From Nocardia altamirensis NBRC 108246 (lineage in GTDB: Bacteria; Actinomycetota; Actinomycetes; Mycobacteriales; Mycobacteriaceae): a stretch of 64,000 nt of DNA. A program made the position numbers and the translations under genes. This document shows positions 60,629-64,000 of the stretch, piece after piece (positions within the stretch are counted from its first letter, which is position 1; every line of letters begins with the position of its first letter). The stretch spans positions 29,144-93,143 of the forward strand of contig NZ_BDAY01000051.1 in assembly GCF_001612685.1 (NCBI RefSeq), given 5' to 3'. Below the pieces are notes generated by a model. It was given only the letters and a program-made list of their open reading frames with translations. It ran no database searches and was not told the origin of the DNA.

Positions 60629-61693
60629 ATGACAGCTGAACAACTGGATCATTTGGCGGACAAAGCAATACGGTGCGAGGCCCCGACGCGCGCCGAGGCG
60701 CTCACGGTGTTGTCCGAATCCTTCGAACTACTCGACGTAATCGCGGCAGGCGCCAGGGTGCGACGCGAGTTCTTCGGGCGGCGGGTGAAGCTGAACACCA
60801 TCGTGAACATGAAAAGCGGCCTGTGCCCGGAGGATTGCGGCTACTGCTCGCAGCGCCTCGGCTCTGCGTCGGAGGTGCTCAAGTATTCGTGGATCACCCC
60901 GGCCAAAGCCGCCGAAGTCGCGAACCAGGCGGTGCAGGCAGGCGCAAAGCGGGTGTGCCTGGTGGCCAGCGGCCGAGGCCCCGGCGACCGGGACATCCGG
61001 CGCATCGAAGACACGATCGCCGCGATCACCGAGGACAATCCGCAGGTCGAGGTCTGTGTCTGTCTCGGCCTGCTGGCCGAAGGGCAGGCCGAACGCCTCG
61101 CCGCCGCAGGCGCGCATGCCTACAGCCACAACCTGAACACCAGCGAGGCGCGCTACGCGGACATCTGCTCGACCCACACCTTCGACGACCGGGTCGACAC
61201 TCTGCGCCGGGCCACGACGGCAGGCTTGTCCCCCTGCTCCGGTGCGATCTTCGGCATGGGGGAATCCGACGACGACATCGTGGATCTCGCTGTCGCACTG
61301 CGGGAACTGGATCCGGACTCGGTGCCGGTGAACTTCCTGATCCCGTTCGACGGCACGCCGCTTGGCGACCGCTGGGACCTGACGCCGGATCGCTGTCTGC
61401 GCATCCTCGCGCTGTTCCGGTTCTACTTTCCCGACGTGGAGGTGCGCCTGGCCGGCGGGCGCGAGATCCACCTGCGCAGCCTGCAACCGCTGGCGCTGCA
61501 CCTGGCCAACTCGATGTTCCTCGGCGATTACCTCACCAGCGAGGGCCAGCCCGGCGCCGACGACCGTCAGATGATCGCCGACGCAGGCTTTCTCGTCGAG
61601 GGCGTCGAGGACCAGACCCTCCCGGCGGCCCGCCACGACCTGGTCGCCATCCGCCGCCGCGGCGCAGGCACCGCGCTGCCCGCGAACGCCTGA
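60629..61693 (+). CDS. bioB: Biotin synthase
   Basis: 354 residues from ATG 60629 (GTG 60620 is in frame). Radical-SAM cysteines C66, C70 and C73 in CPEDCGYC, and the [2Fe-2S]-associated residues in VCVCLGLL, NLNTSE and CSTHTFDDRV. NFLIPFDGTPLGD and LAGGREIHLRSLQPLALHLANSMFLGDYLT are BioB-specific. It inserts sulfur into dethiobiotin. A -10-like TACGGT lies only ~10 nt before the ATG, so the transcript may have a very short leader or none. No other bio genes are in the window. Confidence 0.96.
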   Translation: MTAEQLDHLADKAIRCEAPTRAEALTVLSESFELLDVIAAGARVRREFFGRRVKLNTIVNMKSGLCPEDCGYCSQRLGSASEVLKYSWITPAKAAEVANQAVQAGAKRVCLVASGRGPGDRDIRRIEDTIAAITEDNPQVEVCVCLGLLAEGQAERLAAAGAHAYSHNLNTSEARYADICSTHTFDDRVDTLRRATTAGLSPCSGAIFGMGESDDDIVDLAVALRELDPDSVPVNFLIPFDGTPLGDRWDLTPDRCLRILALFRFYFPDVEVRLAGGREIHLRSLQPLALHLANSMFLGDYLTSEGQPGADDRQMIADAGFLVEGVEDQTLPAARHDLVAIRRRGAGTALPANA

Positions 61694-61696
61694 GTG

Positions 61697-63322
61697 CTAC
61701 GGCTGCGCGCGCCGGTCGGCCTCGTCGAGGTGGTCGCGCAGGCCGAGCAACTCCCAACGCTGCAGTGCGAGGGGGACATTGCCTTCGCGCCAGAGGCGGT
61801 CGTGGAACTCCTGGAGGTCGAACGCGTCGCCGTGTTCCCGCACCGCGGTGGCGAGCAGGTCCTGAATCTGCAGTTTGCCGATCTGGTAGCTCAGCGCCTG
61901 GCCGGGGAAGCCTGCGAAGAAAACTGCCTCGTCCCAGGCCGTCTCGTGATCCAGCGGCACCGTGACCGCCAGCCGGTGCGCGGCGTCCTCGATGGTGAGC
62001 TCGCCGAGCGCGAGCGCGATATCGATCTCGACGCGTAAGGCCCGTAGCCGCATGGCGTTTGCCACGAAGATCGCGCTCGCCGGTGCGTCGTCGAACAGGC
62101 CTGCCTGCAGCATCAGCTCTTCGTAGTAGAAGGCGATGCCCTCGTTGGGCACCGAGTCGTAGAACCGCCGGCGGGCCGGATTGTCGTGGTGCCAGCCGAT
62201 CGCGACCTGCTGGGCGTGCACACCCTCGTGCACGATCGCAGTGCGCGGGTCGACGGCGGCGGCGCGATCGAAATACGGGAGTTCCGCGTGCGGCGGCGGG
62301 ACATAGCGGATGGCGTCGTCGTCCATTCTGCTCGGACCGGTCAGGTCGTCGTGCACACCCAGCCAGGTGAGCGGCGCGAGGTAGGGCGGCAGCGGCGCGA
62401 ATCGATAGTGTCGCAACGTCTTCGGCTGACTCAGCAGGCCGCGTTCGTCCGCGAACTCGCGCACCCGCGCCTCGTCGGCGGTCTGGCGCTCCACCTGCTC
62501 GCGCACATCGGCGGGCAGCGGCGCCGCGGGCACATCGCGATGCCGGGTACGAAGCACCGCCTCGGTGGCGATGGCTCGATGCCATTCCTGCCGTGCCATC
62601 TCGCGTACCTGCTGTGCCGAATAGGGAAGCAGCGCAACGTGATGCAGGAAGTAGGCGAGACCATCCGGTCCGACCGGTTCGACATGGCCGAACGACGGCA
62701 GTGCCGACACGAGCCAATCCCGATAAGCCGCAACGGCATCGGCAGCCACCCTGTTCGCAGCAGGAAGCTCGGCGGCGAATTCGTCAGGCAGGAACGGAAT
62801 CAGCGCCGTCATCGCGATATCGAGCGAGCCCGCCGCTTCGTCGAGCTGCCGCACCGCGCTCTGCGCGAACGGCGCGCTCGCGCGGTCGGCAAGATTGGCC
62901 ATGGCGTCGTCGAGGACAACCGGAACGTGGCGCAGCAACGCGAGAATCGTCGCCGCCCTGGCGTCGTCGAACGGCGGCGGCACGAGCAGCGTCACATAGA
63001 TCGGGCCAAGGCTCTGCTGGATATAGAACCCGGGATCACGCTCCCAGGCCCGGATCAGCTCCAGCTCCCAGTGCACCTTGGCGAGCGCAACGCCGAGCAA
63101 CCTGCCGTCGACCTGGTCCGCGACCGGCTCCGCGGACAGATCCAAGGCCCGATGCCTGCGGGTGAGGTCGGCCAACACGTCCTTGCGCCGCCCGATCGCC
63201 GCGGGCGACCAGTCGGGCAACCACCCGTCCGGCCGTTCCACCCTTGGCAGGTCGTCACTGGAGTCGGGCAGGGTGGCCAACCGCCAGCTCCAGAACTCAT
63301 CTGCGAGTCTCGCTGAACTCAT
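61697..63322 (-). CDS. DUF885 metallo-carboxypeptidase-like protein
   Basis: 541 residues from ATG 63322 (MSSARLADEFWSWRLATLPDSSDDLPR), the natural DUF885 start; the frame is open to 63373. Zinc-binding HEGVHAQQ (HExxH variant HEGVH) is followed by a downstream Glu in NEGIAFYYEELMLQAG, giving a complete HExxH...E set. GFPGQALSYQIGKLQIQDL is the closing family block. DUF885 proteins are putative carboxypeptidases or dipeptidases; no signal peptide is seen, so it is probably cytoplasmic. Convergent with bioB, 3 nt apart. Confidence 0.9.
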   Translation of the reverse strand: MSSARLADEFWSWRLATLPDSSDDLPRVERPDGWLPDWSPAAIGRRKDVLADLTRRHRALDLSAEPVADQVDGRLLGVALAKVHWELELIRAWERDPGFYIQQSLGPIYVTLLVPPPFDDARAATILALLRHVPVVLDDAMANLADRASAPFAQSAVRQLDEAAGSLDIAMTALIPFLPDEFAAELPAANRVAADAVAAYRDWLVSALPSFGHVEPVGPDGLAYFLHHVALLPYSAQQVREMARQEWHRAIATEAVLRTRHRDVPAAPLPADVREQVERQTADEARVREFADERGLLSQPKTLRHYRFAPLPPYLAPLTWLGVHDDLTGPSRMDDDAIRYVPPPHAELPYFDRAAAVDPRTAIVHEGVHAQQVAIGWHHDNPARRRFYDSVPNEGIAFYYEELMLQAGLFDDAPASAIFVANAMRLRALRVEIDIALALGELTIEDAAHRLAVTVPLDHETAWDEAVFFAGFPGQALSYQIGKLQIQDLLATAVREHGDAFDLQEFHDRLWREGNVPLALQRWELLGLRDHLDEADRRAQP

Positions 63323-63526
63323 GTCCGCACAATACAATTCGCGCCGGAACCGGGCGCGCCGATTTTCTGGCACGGCTCGGGTGTTAAGATCGTGGCCTAG
63401 TGGTCGATCCGCCCGTGTCGTACTCCGGCGTGGATTCCGAGCGATTCAGTGCGACACGATCAGCCAATCGAATGGCTGCAGACAGCGGCACCGTCGGCGC
63501 TGCCTCGAAGCAGAAAGGCTGACATT

Positions 63527-64000
63527 GTGTCAGTTCGGTCCGAAGCGAAGAGCAAGAGCACGAGCACCATCTCCTACGCCCATCTGTTGCGACTGAGCGA
63601 TGCGCACGGAATCTTCGAGCACGCCAAATTCACCACACCCAGGCACGAGAACGGTTACAGCCTCGATGACGTCGCCCGCGCGCTCGTCGTGGTGGTCCGC
63701 GAACCCGAACCGACGCCGGAATTGGACGCACTCGCAACGATCTACGCGCGTTTCGTCATCGACGCGCTCACCGAGGACGGCCGCTGCCACAACCGGCGCG
63801 GCGCCGACCTGAGCTGGCAGGACGAACCGGGCGTCGAAGACCACTGGGGTCGCGCGCTCTGGGCGCTCGGCTCGGTCGTCGCGCGCAAGCCGGAACTGGC
63901 CGAGCAGGCGTTACCGCACTTCACCATCGGGGCGCGGCAGCGCTCACGGTCGCGGCGCGCGATGGCCTGCGCCGCACTCGGCGCGGCCGAGGTGCGCACG
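63527..64000 (+). CDS. Glycosyltransferase-associated (six-hairpin-like) protein, 5' part
   Basis: Runs off the right edge; the first 158 residues are visible from GTG 63527 (VSVRSEAKSKSTSTISYAHL). Phrases LLRLSDAHGIFEHAKFTTPRHENGYSLDDVARALVVV and DHWGRALWALGSVVARKPELAEQALP resemble a helical alpha/alpha-barrel region often annotated as part of actinobacterial glycosyltransferase proteins. No catalytic residue can be assigned from this part. A weak AAAGG lies upstream. Confidence 0.65.
   Translation, partial: MSVRSEAKSKSTSTISYAHLLRLSDAHGIFEHAKFTTPRHENGYSLDDVARALVVVVREPEPTPELDALATIYARFVIDALTEDGRCHNRRGADLSWQDEPGVEDHWGRALWALGSVVARKPELAEQALPHFTIGARQRSRSRRAMACAALGAAEVRT

Noticed and set aside
61533..62717. 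Minus-strand frame of 394 codons overlapping bioB and DUF885
   Set aside because: Shadow of the DUF885 gene in another frame, extending antisense into bioB; Arg/Ala-rich with no motifs.

Overview
The window comes from a high-GC, mycolic-acid-type actinomycete, most likely a Nocardia. It carries mca (mycothiol conjugate amidase), a DesA3-like desaturase, mycobacterial-type class IIIb adenylate cyclase, and several small families that I associate with Nocardia (DUF5994, RGCVC, DUF6307, DUF4254, DUF6153). No rRNA, tRNA, CRISPR array, phage or insertion sequence was recognised.

Backbone. Several genes follow, in inverted orientation, the gene order of M. tuberculosis Rv1072-Rv1085c as I remember it: hemolysin III/TrhA (1-421, Rv1085c), DUF255 thioredoxin-fold protein (2424-4469, Rv1084), small membrane protein plus mca (31734-32884, Rv1083-Rv1082), DUF4307 protein (32986, Rv1081c), greA (33735), metB (34335), cbs (45131), SGNH hydrolase (47210, Rv1075c), thiolase (48144, Rv1074c) and Bax-inhibitor protein (49442, Rv1072). 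Two blocks interrupt it: about 4.5-31.7 kb and 35.7-45.1 kb.

First inserted block (4.5-31.7 kb). It opens with a RidA-like protein and a divergent MmyB-type regulator. A six-gene operon on the minus strand follows (12485 down to 6207): two PF10118 'metal-dependent hydrolase' paralogues, a Baeyer-Villiger-type monooxygenase, an SDR, an alpha/beta hydrolase and a KshB-like FAD/[2Fe-2S] reductase. The last four are coupled by 4-nt overlaps. A divergent TetR and a perfect 18-bp palindrome probably control it. The PF10118 proteins show a complete AurF-like di-iron motif set, so the reductase may feed them electrons. Next come an ABC1/UbiB kinase, a 925-residue kinase / M23-like / class-III aminotransferase fusion, a PucR regulator and a fadD plus nitronate monooxygenase pair. 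From 21.5 to 28.6 kb lies a cluster with two near-duplicate TetR regulators, two DUF5994 genes (plus a DUF5994 remnant), a DesA3-like desaturase, a SigF-type sigma factor, a DUF998 membrane protein and small proteins (HicB-like, DUF6307, RGCVC). At least five promoters there share one architecture: a GTAG-NN-CTAC dyad abutting a TTGACA -35 box, usually 17 nt from TCTACT or TGTACT. This looks like a local regulon and is the strongest candidate for an undescribed system here.

Second inserted block (35.7-45.1 kb). It holds a glutaryl-CoA-type acyl-CoA dehydrogenase, a mechanosensitive-channel-type membrane protein, a DUF4254 gene behind a short leader ORF, an AbrB-type permease, a TPP riboswitch in front of a CytX-like NCS1 transporter, an imine-reductase-like dehydrogenase, and an Rrf2 regulator divergent from an MFS exporter with two dyads between them.

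Right end (50.4-64 kb). This part has an RsmC/RlmG-type methyltransferase, two lipoproteins, a DUF6153-DUF305 pair, an alpha/beta hydrolase, a membrane-tethered solute-binding-like protein, an SDR, a LysR/YeiH-type divergent pair, bioB with a tandem BioQ-like operator, a DUF885 protein, and the start of a glycosyltransferase-associated protein that runs off the window.
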